Positions 28,278 through 37,745 of a stretch of DNA of 64,000 bases are shown one piece after another. Positions within the stretch are counted from its first letter, which is position 1, and each line of letters opens with the position of its first letter. The stretch covers positions 468,011 to 532,010 of the forward strand of contig NZ_JAUFPL010000032.1 of NCBI RefSeq assembly GCF_030409215.1, written 5' to 3'. This DNA is from Halomonas ramblicola. Lineage in GTDB: Bacteria > Pseudomonadota > Gammaproteobacteria > Pseudomonadales > Halomonadaceae. The notes under the pieces were generated by a model. That model was not told where the DNA came from, searched no databases, and was given only the letters and a program-made list of their open reading frames with translations. A program made the position numbers and the translations under genes.

Positions 28278-28808
28278 ATGAACGCACCGGCCACCCACTA
28301 CGGACGCTTCACCCGCTTCCTGCACTGGGGCATGGCGGCCCTGTTCGCCTGGCAGTTCATCACCGTGGGGGCGCACGTGCTGGCTCCCGACAGTGCCCTG
28401 GACGAGGCCCTCTGGGCCACCCACAAGGTCAACGGGGCCCTGCTGATGCTGCTGGCCATCGTGCGCCTGGCCTGGGCGCTGCTCGACCTCCCGCGTCGCC
28501 CACCGGCGGTCAACGCCGTCGCCACCCTGGGCCACCTGTCACTCTACCTGCTGATGATCAGCATCCCCGCCGTGGCGCTGATCCGCCAGTACGGCTCCGG
28601 CCGCGCCTTCGCGCCGTTCGGCATCCCGCTGATGCCGGGCTTCGAGGGCGAGATCGAGTGGATGACCGCCGTCGGCGGCATCTTCCACGGGCTGCTGGGC
28701 TGGACCCTGCTGGTGCTGATCGTCGGCCACGTGGGCATGGCGATCTGGCACCGCCGCAGCGGCGACGAGGACGTGCTGGAGCGCATGGCGGGGCGCCGTT
28801 CCGGCTAG
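28278..28808 (+). CDS. Cytochrome b561 family membrane protein
   Basis: 176 residues. Four helices: RFLHWGMAALFAWQFITVGAHV, HKVNGALLMLLAIVRLAWALL, LGHLSLYLLMISIPAVALI, and GLLGWTLLVLIVGHVGMAIWH. The histidines in FLHW, THKVNG, GHLSLY and GHVGMAIWH are the usual four heme ligands. Such proteins pass electrons from quinol to periplasmic acceptors. It is monocistronic, preceded by GGGAGGACCCTC. It faces the UbiF-like gene divergently. Confidence 0.9.
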   Translation: MNAPATHYGRFTRFLHWGMAALFAWQFITVGAHVLAPDSALDEALWATHKVNGALLMLLAIVRLAWALLDLPRRPPAVNAVATLGHLSLYLLMISIPAVALIRQYGSGRAFAPFGIPLMPGFEGEIEWMTAVGGIFHGLLGWTLLVLIVGHVGMAIWHRRSGDEDVLERMAGRRSG

Positions 28809-28894
28809 CCTGGGGATGCCCGTTGCGCTGGCCCCGGGCGAGGGGGGTGGCGGAGTCGGCTAGACTTAACTCCAACAGCCACGGGAGAGACGCT

Positions 28895-29119
28895 ATGGAT
28901 CTCGAGGTCATCACCCTCGCCAAGGCACGCGACAAGCTCAAGCAGCTGTGCGACAAGGTTTGCGATCGCCACCAGCCGATCGTCATCACGCGCAGGAACG
29001 GCCCCCACGCGGTGCTGATGTCGCTGGAGGATTACCACCGACTCACCGGCGAGGCGACGCCCAGCGCCGACCACCTGGAGAGCCTCTACATCGACCTGGA
29101 GCGCGAGGAAGATGCCTGA
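28895..29119 (+). CDS. Phd/YefM-type antitoxin, without visible toxin
   Basis: 74 residues, MDLEVITLAKARDKLKQLCDKVCDRHQPIVITRRNGPHAVLMSLEDYHRLTGE: the PhdYeFM_antitox fold, with a ribosome site ACGGGAGAGACGC. Its usual partner (RelE, Doc or YoeB) should follow within a few bases, but only 25 nt separate the stop from the convergent aldo/keto reductase stop. It is therefore an orphan antitoxin. Confidence 0.85.
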   Translation: MDLEVITLAKARDKLKQLCDKVCDRHQPIVITRRNGPHAVLMSLEDYHRLTGEATPSADHLESLYIDLEREEDA

Positions 29120-29144
29120 GGGCCGGCACGTCGGTGATGCCTGG

Positions 29145-30149
29145 TCAGGAGGCGAACTCCTCGGTATCGATCTCCGCCAGCTGGGCCTCGCCGTAGCGAC
29201 CGCCCACCACCCGGTCCGGCGTCATCATGGCGTCCAGTCGGGTGACGGTCGCGGCATCCAGGCGCAGCCCTTCCGCCGCCAGGTTCTCGCGCATGTGCTC
29301 GACGGAGCGTGAGCCGGGGATGGGGATGACGTCGTCGCCCTTGGCCAGCAGCCAGGCCAGCGCCAGCTGGCCGGGCGTCATGTCCAGCTCCTTCGCCACG
29401 GCCCTGAGGTCTTCCAGCAGGCGCAGGTTGCGGGGATAGTTCTCGGCGCTGAAGCGCGGCATGCTGCGGCGCATATCGCTCTCCTCGAGGTCGGCGGGAT
29501 CGCTGACGGCCCCGGCCAGGAAGCCGCGGCCCAGGGGGCTGAAGGCCACCAGCGCGGTGTCCGCCTCGCGGCACGCCTCGATCAGCGCGATCTCCGGGTT
29601 GCGCGTCCACAGCGAGTACTCCGACTGCACCGCCGCGATGGGGTATTCAGCCCGGGCGCGGCGCAGGGTGGCGGCGGAGACCTCGGACAGGCCGACGGCG
29701 CCGATCTTGCCTTCCTCCACCAGGCGCCCCAGCGCCCCGACGCTCTCCTCGATGGGCACGCGCTTGTCCCAGCGGTGCAGGTAGTAGAGGTCCAGGTGAT
29801 CGGTGCGCAGGCGCTCGAGGCTCGCCTCGCACTGCCGCCGCAGCGTCTCGGGGCGCCCGTCGAGCGCCCGCTTGCCCAGCGCCGGGTCGATGAACAGGCC
29901 GCACTTGCTGGCCAGCAGGATCTCGTCGCGCTTGCCGGCGAGCGCCTTGCCCACCAGTTGCTCGTTGGCCGTGGCCCCGTAGAGGGTGGCGGTATCGAAG
30001 TGGCGATAGCCCATGTCGAAGGCTGCCTCCAGGGCGCGCAGCGCCTCGGGCTCGGGCACCGGGGTGCCGTAGCCGTGGGAGAGGTTCATGGCGCCCAGGC
30101 CGATGGTGGGCGAAGCGACTTCCTTGAGGCGGGCGAAGACGGTCGACAT
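29145..30149 (-). CDS. Aldo/keto reductase
   Basis: 334 residues. Typical (beta/alpha)8 AKR motifs: TIGLGAMNLSHGYG, GYRHFDTATLYGATANEQLVGKALAG (D and Y of the catalytic set), LASKCG (catalytic K), DLYYLHRWDKRVPIEESVGALGRLVEEGKIGAVGLSE, and IPGSRSVEHMRENLAAEGLRL for NADPH binding. It probably reduces aldehydes or other carbonyls. It marks the right end of the core region before the accessory block. Confidence 0.92.
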   Translation of the reverse strand: MSTVFARLKEVASPTIGLGAMNLSHGYGTPVPEPEALRALEAAFDMGYRHFDTATLYGATANEQLVGKALAGKRDEILLASKCGLFIDPALGKRALDGRPETLRRQCEASLERLRTDHLDLYYLHRWDKRVPIEESVGALGRLVEEGKIGAVGLSEVSAATLRRARAEYPIAAVQSEYSLWTRNPEIALIEACREADTALVAFSPLGRGFLAGAVSDPADLEESDMRRSMPRFSAENYPRNLRLLEDLRAVAKELDMTPGQLALAWLLAKGDDVIPIPGSRSVEHMRENLAAEGLRLDAATVTRLDAMMTPDRVVGGRYGEAQLAEIDTEEFAS

Positions 30150-30288
30150 GGCGATCCTCGTCAGGTGGTGGGCAGGGGAGAGAGGCCATCATGCCGAGGT
30201 GGAGTGGGGCATCGCAAGGTGGGGGGAGTCGGTCCCTTCAAGGTTGTTGCGCGACTCGGGCCAATGCCCTACCATTGGTTTCAACACG

Positions 30289-30333
30289 ACCCCCGCCTCT
30301 TGGCTCTTACGAGCTTACGCGGGGGTTCTTATT
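30289..30333 (+). terminator. Hairpin with internal stem and T-rich tail near the accessory-block edge
   Basis: Outer stem ACCCCCGC (30289-30296)/GCGGGGGT (30319-30326) with an inner GCTC-TTAC-GAGC stem, followed on the plus strand by TCTTATTT. It lies 17-60 nt beyond the minus-strand abi stop. It may be a terminator on either strand. The 200-nt gap (30150-30349) otherwise shows nothing. Confidence 0.4.
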
Positions 30334-30349
30334 TCCCGTCTCCCATCCC

Positions 30350-31324
30350 TCACGCTGACCACCAGCGCTCCCAGCCTGACGGCGTTCCCATGTCCTCCAG
30401 GGAAAGCTGGCGCTGGGCATGCTGTGACGGGAAGGTCGTCAGGTGCACCTGAAGGCGCCGGTGCCAGCCAGTGTCCGGGCAGACCTCCCTGGTCATATGC
30501 CGCACGATGGCAAGCAGTACAAAAGTGCGTGTGGTTAGCTCACCTTCTCCGCGAAACGCATCACACCAATGGAGCACGCCAGGCTCAGGTAGTTTGGGTC
30601 GAGCGATGTTGCGGTTCCATAGTCGGCTATGGTGGGCGCAGACGTTGCGCAGGAAGTTCAGTGAGCGCAGCCAGCGTTGGAAGACCTCCCAGTCCGATAC
30701 ACCGTACTTTTCGGCGATACGCTGCTGGTCCGGCACCTTCATCATCGCAAACAACTGCGAGATGGTGCCGAAGTCCCAGGTTTCGACGGCTACCCAGATC
30801 GGTAGCCTCGGGCCGTGCTTCTGCCGGTAGTGGTTGACGAAGTCCTCCTTGGAGCGCTTTTCCATCCCCTCGCAGCGCGCCTGCCATTTCTCGAAACTGT
30901 CGCGCGGGTCTCGCCCGAACTTTCGGCGAGCGAAGGATGGGTGAAAGGAGGCGCGGTGCAGGTGCGCAAAGGCGTCGCGTTCCCCCAGCAGGTAGGCGAT
31001 ATCGACTCGCAGGGCGATCTCGATCCGCTCCAGGGCATCCGTCAGGCGCAGCCGAAGCTCCTTGTCGAACAGGTAGAGTCGCACCGCATCGACGAACTGG
31101 GTGTCGGGAACGAACCGGTCGGTGGCCTTCGAGATCGGGCGGCCGTGGCGGTCATGTCCCACCGTTTCGAATACCCGGAACGGGTACCAGTAGGCACTCA
31201 ATCGGTAGTAGCCGACGCGCTCCAGGTATTCCAAAGCAGCCGCTTCATCGGCGACCACCATACCCCGTGCTTCCAGCAGCTCAAGCTGCTCCTCGAAAGA
31301 CTTCCATGGACGATCGTAGGCCAT
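30350..31324 (-). CDS. Abi_2-family (AbiD/AbiF) abortive-infection protein with HEPN motif
   Basis: 324 residues. The N-terminus (SFEEQLELLEARGMVVADEAAALEYLERVGYYRLSAYWYPF) is the classic Abi_2 domain, and the core ends with FLRNVCAHHSRLWNR: R226-NVCA-H231 is a perfect HEPN Rx4H nuclease motif. Members act as phage-triggered RNases. The ATG at 31324 overlaps the hsdS stop (ATGA), so it is translated from the same message as the restriction-modification genes. This suggests a back-up suicide module if restriction fails. The gene has moderate GC, lower than the core. Confidence 0.88.
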   Translation of the reverse strand: MAYDRPWKSFEEQLELLEARGMVVADEAAALEYLERVGYYRLSAYWYPFRVFETVGHDRHGRPISKATDRFVPDTQFVDAVRLYLFDKELRLRLTDALERIEIALRVDIAYLLGERDAFAHLHRASFHPSFARRKFGRDPRDSFEKWQARCEGMEKRSKEDFVNHYRQKHGPRLPIWVAVETWDFGTISQLFAMMKVPDQQRIAEKYGVSDWEVFQRWLRSLNFLRNVCAHHSRLWNRNIARPKLPEPGVLHWCDAFRGEGELTTRTFVLLAIVRHMTREVCPDTGWHRRLQVHLTTFPSQHAQRQLSLEDMGTPSGWERWWSA

Positions 31325-33081
31325 CAGGATACCGCCTGCTCCACCACTGCCTCGGCCAGATTGGCGCGAGTCTCGCCTGCCTTGCCTAGGCGGGCATTGA
31401 GCTGGTCGCAGAGAGATATGAAGGTTTCGTAACTTTCTATGATTTTATCTTGTTCATTAAGTGGTGGAATGGGGGTGGGGTAGTTTTTGATAACAAACAT
31501 GTTGACTCTTGGTGCTGCACCCCCTGTGGTATTGTTCTCAGCAATTGACTTGATAAATGGCGAATTGAGCACCATTTCCAAGTATTGGCTTCTGGTTTTT
31601 TCTTTGTTGGGACGAATTAGCATCATCCTTTGTCCGAGGCAAAGCTTGACTCCAGGTGGGACTCGGCAGGCTACGCCGAGGATACCTCCTTCGCGGCTGT
31701 ATAATATATCATCCTTCTCAGGCTCTAATCGTTTAATGCGCTCTAAATATGTGGTCTCATTTACATATTTGGAATTGGAAAGATCTAGCTTTCCAGGCAT
31801 GAACTGGTTGGTTCTTACACAAATGAAGCCGCTATCTGACCACTTGGGTGTTGAGTGCGGGCAGTCCACAATTATTTCAGAAGCTTCTAGCAATGTTGAT
31901 GGCTTCCAGTGGGATGGGAAGTTTGGAATCGATTTAGAGAGCAGCTCTTGCTTCTGAGGAGAGTCTTTGAAGATTGATTTGTACTTTGTTTTATCTCCAT
32001 GAGCTTTAACTGTTTTTCCGGTTACAGCTAGGTGCAAAACGGTCTGCTTCAGCTTGTCGATGCTGGCTTCGGTGGTGAAGAGGGTATCGAAATGCTCGGC
32101 GATGCGGGCCCAGTTCACGGCCAGCTCAGCGGCATCCGCGGAGCGGGTCAGGGCGTCGAGCAGAGTATCCACCAGCACCTCATGGGCTGCCAACTGGTCG
32201 CCGACCTGCTGCTCCAAGCGGTCGCAGAGGGCCATGAGTTCTTCGACTTTTTCGACGATACGGTGTTGTTCTGCCAAAGGCGGCAAGGGGAGCGGCTCAC
32301 CAGAGAAAAAGTCTTTGGGAACGCGTTTTTGGCCGGCAGATCCAGTCATCTTTTCCTCGCCAGTGCTCAGGAAGCGAGGAGACTTCAGGCAGAGGAGTAT
32401 ATAGAGCGGGTTCAACGTTTCCCCATAGGGGCGAGCAATATGCAGCTCCGTAGTGCCAGCGCCAATTCCATTTTCTAAGTTGCGAAAGACTGCTGCCTTG
32501 CTGTTCTCAAAGCAGGGGGTGATTTTGGCAATGGCGATGTCACCATCCGCAAAATGGGTATAGCCTTTCTTTATTTCGCCCCAAGGGCGCGGCTCTTGGC
32601 TATGCTCGCCATGAAAGGAAGTCGATATTAGTGGCATGGGGACGAACGATGCCAGAATTTCATCATCTGCATCGTTTCTGGGGCTGATCTGAGCAATTGT
32701 GCCAAGGCGTGCCCAAGACCATCCAGGGGGAAGTTCAAACGGCTTCTCGTCCTCAGTAATCTCCGGCAGCTTCTTCGGCTTCTTGATCTTTCCTTCCTTG
32801 ACCAGCCGCGCCTTCTCCTCGGCGATGCGCTCCAGCAGCACGCTGGCGGGCTCGTCATTGGGATCCTGCTCCACCAGCTTGCCGCGCACGGCCAGCTCCA
32901 GGATCAGCTCGCGCAGCTTCTTGATGCCGGTGAGCTCGACCTTTCCGTTGCTGCCGCGGCCACCGCTGCGCTTCTGTGTGACGGCGCCGGTCCAGAGGTC
33001 CAGATGATCGATGAGCAGTCCCGTCACATCGGTATTGGCCGTCTCGCCGATGGTCGTCAGGCTCGGTTCACGCACGTTCAT
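31324..33081 (-). CDS. hsdS: Type I restriction-modification specificity subunit
   Basis: 585 residues. Two target-recognition domains are separated and bordered by conserved coiled-coil spacers: the first TRD at about 120-280 after FELPPGWSWARLGTIAQISPR, spacer with PLPPLAEQHRIVEKVEELMALCDRLEQQV (about 275-305), and the second TRD at about 395-540 after SHWKPSTLLEASEIIVD, closing with PIPPLNEQDKIIESYETFISLCDQLNARL. It recognises a bipartite DNA site for HsdM and HsdR. DNA from 31450 to 32650, covering the TRDs, is AT-richer than the spacers, as expected for swapped specificity domains. The start overlaps the hsdM stop (ATGA). Confidence 0.93.
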   Translation of the reverse strand: MNVREPSLTTIGETANTDVTGLLIDHLDLWTGAVTQKRSGGRGSNGKVELTGIKKLRELILELAVRGKLVEQDPNDEPASVLLERIAEEKARLVKEGKIKKPKKLPEITEDEKPFELPPGWSWARLGTIAQISPRNDADDEILASFVPMPLISTSFHGEHSQEPRPWGEIKKGYTHFADGDIAIAKITPCFENSKAAVFRNLENGIGAGTTELHIARPYGETLNPLYILLCLKSPRFLSTGEEKMTGSAGQKRVPKDFFSGEPLPLPPLAEQHRIVEKVEELMALCDRLEQQVGDQLAAHEVLVDTLLDALTRSADAAELAVNWARIAEHFDTLFTTEASIDKLKQTVLHLAVTGKTVKAHGDKTKYKSIFKDSPQKQELLSKSIPNFPSHWKPSTLLEASEIIVDCPHSTPKWSDSGFICVRTNQFMPGKLDLSNSKYVNETTYLERIKRLEPEKDDILYSREGGILGVACRVPPGVKLCLGQRMMLIRPNKEKTRSQYLEMVLNSPFIKSIAENNTTGGAAPRVNMFVIKNYPTPIPPLNEQDKIIESYETFISLCDQLNARLGKAGETRANLAEAVVEQAVS

Positions 33082-34562
33082 GCCCGGCCCTCCGTGACGG
33101 TATGACTCAGGGCGTCACCGAGGATCTCCTTGAGCTGGTCGCGCAGCTCCTGGATCTCGGCCTGCTGGCGGGCGTATTTCTCCAGCAGTTCATCGGGGTC
33201 GTGGCTGACCTCTTCGCCCTGCCAGGGGTTCTTGATATCCAGGTTGTAGTGGCGCGCCTTGATCTCGTCGATGTCGACCTTCCAGGCCTGCTCGGTCTCC
33301 TGGCGGCTGGCGAAGCCGTCGCTCTCGTCACCCCACCAGTCGATCTCGGTGGCGAACTCCGCGAAGCGCATCGGCTTGGTCTTGCTGTAGCTCTTGTAGC
33401 CCTCGGGATAGGGGTGCTCGTAGTACCAGATCTGCTCGGTGGGCTGGCCCTTGGTGAAGAACAGCAGGTTGGTCTTGATGCCGGTGTAGGGATTGAACAC
33501 GCCGTTAGGCAGGCGGACGATGGTGTGCAGGTTGCACTCGGTGAGCAGCTTCTCCTTGAGGCGGGTCTTCATGCCTTCGCCGAACAGGAAGCCGTCCGGT
33601 AGCACCACGGCGGCGCGCCCGCCGTCCTTCAGCAGGTGGATGAACAGCGTCATGAAGAGGTCGGCGGTCTCCCGGGTGCGGAAGGCCTGGGGGAAGTTGG
33701 TCTCAATGCCGTCCTCCTCCATGCCGCCGAAGGGCGGGTTGGCGACGATGGCGTCGACCCGCTCCCTGGGGCTCCAGTCGCGTAACGGGCGTGCCAGGGC
33801 GTTGTCGTGGCGGACCTGCTCCGGCACCTCGATGCCATGGAGGATCATGTTGGTGGTGGCCAGCAGGTGGGGCAGAGGCTTCTTGTCGATGCCGCGGATG
33901 CTGGTCTGCAGGACTTGCTCGTCCTCCGTTGTCGTCACATAGCGGCTGCGCTTGTGCTCGATGGTGCAGGTGAGGAAGCCGCCGGTACCGCAGGCCGGGT
34001 CCATGACGATCTCGTCGAGCTTGGGATCCACCCGATTGACCATGAACTCGGTCACCGCCCGCGGGGTGTAGAACTCGCCGGCATTGCCGGCGCTCTGCAG
34101 GTCCTTGAGGATCTGCTCGTACATGTCGCCGAGCTGGTGGCGGTCGGCTTGGGTGTTGAAGTCGATGCCGTCCTGGAGCTTGTTGATGACCTGGCGCATC
34201 AACTGGCCTGACTTCATGTAGTTGTAGGCGTCCTCGAAGACGTTGCGGATCACCACGCCGCGGGTGTCGTCGCCGCGTGGCTGCAACTGCTGCAGGCCGG
34301 GGAAGAGCATGGTGTCGACGAACTCCTTGAGCTCGTTGCCGGTCATGCCCTCCGGGTCGGCGGCCCAGTTTCGCCAGCGCAATGGCTCGGGGATCGGCGA
34401 GCGGTAGTTCTCATCGAACATCTCCCACTCCTGCTCCCGGTCGTCGAAGATCTTCAGGAACAGCATCCAGACCAGCTGGCCGATCCGTTGGGCGTCGCCG
34501 TCCACGCCCACGTCCTTGCGCATGATGTCCTGGATGGATTTGATGGTGCTGCTGATGGCCAT
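33078..34562 (-). CDS. hsdM: Type I restriction-modification DNA methyltransferase subunit
   Basis: 494 residues from MAISSTIKSIQDIMRKDV (upstream frame of 16 codons ignored because the usual family start is here). It has the N-terminal helical domain (about 5-150), the SAM-binding motif DPACGTGG (188-195) and the catalytic NPPF (275-278), so it should methylate adenine. Together with HsdS it forms the modification enzyme M2S. The C-terminus overlaps hsdS by 4 nt, and 84 nt separate it from hsdR upstream. Confidence 0.94.
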   Translation of the reverse strand: MAISSTIKSIQDIMRKDVGVDGDAQRIGQLVWMLFLKIFDDREQEWEMFDENYRSPIPEPLRWRNWAADPEGMTGNELKEFVDTMLFPGLQQLQPRGDDTRGVVIRNVFEDAYNYMKSGQLMRQVINKLQDGIDFNTQADRHQLGDMYEQILKDLQSAGNAGEFYTPRAVTEFMVNRVDPKLDEIVMDPACGTGGFLTCTIEHKRSRYVTTTEDEQVLQTSIRGIDKKPLPHLLATTNMILHGIEVPEQVRHDNALARPLRDWSPRERVDAIVANPPFGGMEEDGIETNFPQAFRTRETADLFMTLFIHLLKDGGRAAVVLPDGFLFGEGMKTRLKEKLLTECNLHTIVRLPNGVFNPYTGIKTNLLFFTKGQPTEQIWYYEHPYPEGYKSYSKTKPMRFAEFATEIDWWGDESDGFASRQETEQAWKVDIDEIKARHYNLDIKNPWQGEEVSHDPDELLEKYARQQAEIQELRDQLKEILGDALSHTVTEGRA

Positions 34563-34646
34563 GGGTGAGGCGTTCCTTGGTGTTCGATACGCATGCCGGA
34601 TCATCCACAAGGGGCGCCCGGCAACAGGGTGTGGATAGGGTGACGA

Positions 34647-37079
34647 TCAGGCCCCGGAGTGATAGAGGGCGTCTTCCAGTTCGCGCACCGCGCGGGTATA
34701 GCCCGGCTTGCCGCCGAAGGCCTTGACCAGCTCCATGGGCGCGCCGAGCCGGTCGAAGGGCGCCAGGGTGAGTACCTTGGGGTCCTCGATGGGCGCGATG
34801 CCGGCGTCGGCATACTTGTCGACCAGCGACTCCAGCACCTGGCGGGCCTGGCCTTCGTAGCGGGTGAAGATATCGCGCTTCCTTACCTGCTCGGCGCGCT
34901 CGCGGCGGGTCAGCGGCGGGCGATCGAAGGCGATGTGGCAGATCACGTCGAAGGGATCGGGCTCGTCGCCGAGCGTCTTGCCCATGTCCTTGATCAGGTC
35001 CTCCCAGAAGATGCCGTTTTCCTCCAGTTCCTCGAGGATCGCCTGCTTGCGCTCGGCCTCGTGCCAGCGGCGCAGGAAGTCATCCAGGGAGGCGAACTGC
35101 GCCTGGAGCCGCTTGCGGGTGTAGTCGCGCAGGCTCTCGGTGATCAGCTTGCCGTCCGGGCCCAGGTACTGCACCCGCTCGGCCACCACGCTGACCTCTA
35201 CGTCGTCGACCACATACTTTACCCGCTTGCCGGGCCCTTCGTCGCCGCCGAGATCGGTGCCGCCGAAGGTGTCGTCGCTCTGCCAGGTGGCGCCTTCCTC
35301 CACCTCGTAGTCGCCATGGCTGTCCTCCACCCCCGCGGCGCTGTCACCGGCCTCCACCGCGTCCTCCGCCGTCTCGTCGTCCGGGGCGATGGGATCGTCG
35401 TCCCTGGGCTGGTAGACCTTGACCGGATCGCCGTCGAAATCGGGGTCGGCGAACAGCTCGGTGGCCTTCTTGAAGTCGAGGATGGTGAACCAGTGCTTGT
35501 GGTAGTCCTCGTTGATGCGGGTGCCACGGCCGATGATCTGCTTGAACTCGGTCATCGACTGGATGCGCTGGTCGAGCACGATCAGCTTGCAGGTCTGGGC
35601 GTCGACGCCGGTGGTCATCAGCTTGCTGGTGGTGGCAATGACCGGGTAGCGCGCCTCGGGGTCGATGAAGTTGTCGAGTTCGGCCTTGCCCTCTGCCTCG
35701 TCGCCGGTGATGCGCATCACGTACTTGCGGTTCTCGGCCACCCGCTGGGGGTTGAGATTGACCAGCGCCTGGCGCATGCGCTCGGCGTGGTCGATGTCCT
35801 CGCAGAAGACGATGGTCTTCTGGTAGGGATCGGTGCTCTCCAGGAACTCGGTGACCTTATGGGCCACCAGCGCGGTGCGGGGCTCTATCACCAGCTGGCG
35901 GTCGAAGTCCCGCTGGTTGTAGATGCGGTCCTCGATCTCCTGGCCGAGCTTGTCGCGCTGGCCCTTGGTGGGGCGCCAACCCTGCAGGTCGCGGTCGATA
36001 TCCACCCGCACCACCTTGTAGGGGGCGAGGAAACCGTCCTCGATGCCCTGCCTGAGCGAGTAGGTGTAGACCGGCTCACCGAAGTAGTCGATGTTGGAGA
36101 CCTCCTTCGTCTCCTTGGGCGTGGCGGTGAGGCCGATATGGGTGGCCGAGGAGAAGTAGTCGAGGATCGAGCGCCACGCCGAGTCCACCGCCGCGCTACC
36201 GCGGTGACACTCGTCGATCACCACCAGGTCGAAGAAGTCCGGCGAGAACTGCTTGTAGATGTTCTTCTCCTCCTCGTTGCCGGTGACGGCCTGGTAGAGC
36301 GAGAGGTAGATCTCGTAGGACGGGTCCGCCGTGCGGTTGGTGACCTTGGTCATCGCCTGGCCGAACGGCTTGAAGTCGTTGTTCTTGGTCTGGTCGACCA
36401 GGATGTTGCGGTCGGCGAGGAAGAGGATCCGCTTCTTCTGCTTCGCTTTCCACAGCCGCCAGATGATCTGGAAGGCAGTGAAGGTCTTGCCGGTGCCGGT
36501 GGCCATCACCAGCAGGATCCGGTCCTGGCCGCGGGCCACCGCCTCCACGGTGCGGTTGATCGCCACCGTCTGGTAGTAGCGCGGCGTACGCCCGCTGCCG
36601 TCGTCGAAATAGGGCTGCTCCACCACCGGGCGCGCCGCCGGGCCGAGGCCCTTGTACCGGCAGTAGCGCTCCCAGAGCGTTTCGGGAGATGGAAACTCAT
36701 CCAGTCCGAGCACGGTTTCCGTCTGGCCACCCAGGCCGGTGCGGTCGTGGAACAGGAAGCCATCGCCGTTGCTGGAAAATACGAAGGGCACGTCCAGGGC
36801 GTCGCTGTAGGACAGCGCCTGCTGCATGCCGTCGCCCAGGCCGTGCTTGTTGTCCTTGGCCTCGATCACCGCGATGGGCTGGTTCTTCTGGAAACTGAGC
36901 AGGTAGTCGGCCCGGCGCCGCTTGCCGCGGGTGTGCAGCCGCCCGCGCACGATGATGCGGCCGTTGGTGAAGGAGACCTCCTCGCGCACCTGGACCTGGA
37001 TATCCCAGCCGGCACGCTCAAGCGCCGGCGTGATGAACTTGGTACAGATGTCCCGTTCGCTGAGCGCCTTCTTGTCCAT
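34647..37079 (-). CDS. hsdR: Type I restriction endonuclease motor subunit
   Basis: 810 residues. The N-terminal nuclease domain has D58, E73 and K75 in ADYLLSF...PIAVIEAKD (PD-(D/E)XK type). The SF2 translocase follows: Walker A ATGTGKT (193-199), Walker B DECH (289-292), TATP motif III and motif [14 protein letters not shown]. The acidic stretch near 600-640 and the C-terminal helical part (about 660-810) bind HsdM. The protein cuts unmodified DNA distant from its site. It is the first gene of hsdR-hsdM-hsdS-abi, in the order usual for the R124-like layout. Confidence 0.94.
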   Translation of the reverse strand: MDKKALSERDICTKFITPALERAGWDIQVQVREEVSFTNGRIIVRGRLHTRGKRRRADYLLSFQKNQPIAVIEAKDNKHGLGDGMQQALSYSDALDVPFVFSSNGDGFLFHDRTGLGGQTETVLGLDEFPSPETLWERYCRYKGLGPAARPVVEQPYFDDGSGRTPRYYQTVAINRTVEAVARGQDRILLVMATGTGKTFTAFQIIWRLWKAKQKKRILFLADRNILVDQTKNNDFKPFGQAMTKVTNRTADPSYEIYLSLYQAVTGNEEEKNIYKQFSPDFFDLVVIDECHRGSAAVDSAWRSILDYFSSATHIGLTATPKETKEVSNIDYFGEPVYTYSLRQGIEDGFLAPYKVVRVDIDRDLQGWRPTKGQRDKLGQEIEDRIYNQRDFDRQLVIEPRTALVAHKVTEFLESTDPYQKTIVFCEDIDHAERMRQALVNLNPQRVAENRKYVMRITGDEAEGKAELDNFIDPEARYPVIATTSKLMTTGVDAQTCKLIVLDQRIQSMTEFKQIIGRGTRINEDYHKHWFTILDFKKATELFADPDFDGDPVKVYQPRDDDPIAPDDETAEDAVEAGDSAAGVEDSHGDYEVEEGATWQSDDTFGGTDLGGDEGPGKRVKYVVDDVEVSVVAERVQYLGPDGKLITESLRDYTRKRLQAQFASLDDFLRRWHEAERKQAILEELEENGIFWEDLIKDMGKTLGDEPDPFDVICHIAFDRPPLTRRERAEQVRKRDIFTRYEGQARQVLESLVDKYADAGIAPIEDPKVLTLAPFDRLGAPMELVKAFGGKPGYTRAVRELEDALYHSGA

Positions 37080-37745
37080 GCTGGCATCCTGCTGGTCGGT
37101 GGCGGGGCGGGCGGCGGTTACCTGAGCTTACGATATTTAACCAGGCTAAGCATCCTGTGCTAGGCTGACTTCATCGGAAAGGCGCGGTGGTGATGGGCTA
37201 TCTCACCATAAAGGATTAGAAACGCCAGGAGGGAACCATGCTCAAGTCACATGCTTCATAGCAGATCATGCAGTGGTGTGGATGGCAACTGACGCCCCAG
37301 GCTGTGTGAAAACATATATAAGTGTGCAAATCGGTCATGATCGCCGAAATGAGCGGTCACGTGCGCAGGAGCACGACGTGTCTTAATGGGGCTGCCAGTG
37401 TCGCCACCTTGCGAACCTGACAGCCCTTTCTACCAAGGAGGCGGTCCCTCATGCGGTACTGTCAGGCGGTAGCGTGCTCTCAGATCATAAAATCCATACC
37501 GGAGTGGGGTTCCAGCCAGTAGAGATTCTTCGGTAGGGGTTTGCGACCGGCAGATATCGACCCACAGCGGTTATGTCAGAGCAGATGGTCAGCATCTGAT
37601 TCTGTTGTATGGGGTCCACCATGAACACATGATGATTTCTATTTTTAAAATTCTTTGCATTACATGACAACTGAGCCGAACACGCTGATGTCGGCGCTTA
37701 GGATACCTTGGTGTAGATCTTTAATATTAGCTATGATGAGGATTT
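37080..37745. other. Intergenic gap upstream of hsdR and the helicase gene
   Basis: A 666-bp gene-free stretch, clearly AT-richer than the core, between divergent hsdR and helicase genes. It must hold both promoters. It contains a solo IS-end sequence (37303-37316) and a weak dyad GGGCTGCCA/TGACAGCCC around 37388-37431. Only short, non-conserved frames are present. No attC or CRISPR was seen. Confidence 0.6.
37303..37316 (+). repeat. Solo IS1182-type inverted-repeat end
   Basis: AGGCTGTGTGAAAAC here matches the first 15 nt of the IS1182-family element at 49029. The sequence beyond it does not match the IS, and no partner end was seen nearby. It suggests an old insertion or deletion scar at the left side of the variable block, in the same orientation as the left end of the intact IS. 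Confidence 0.6.

Noticed and set aside
37485..37670. 61-residue minus-strand ORF
   Set aside because: No ribosome site, odd composition, and nothing recognisable.
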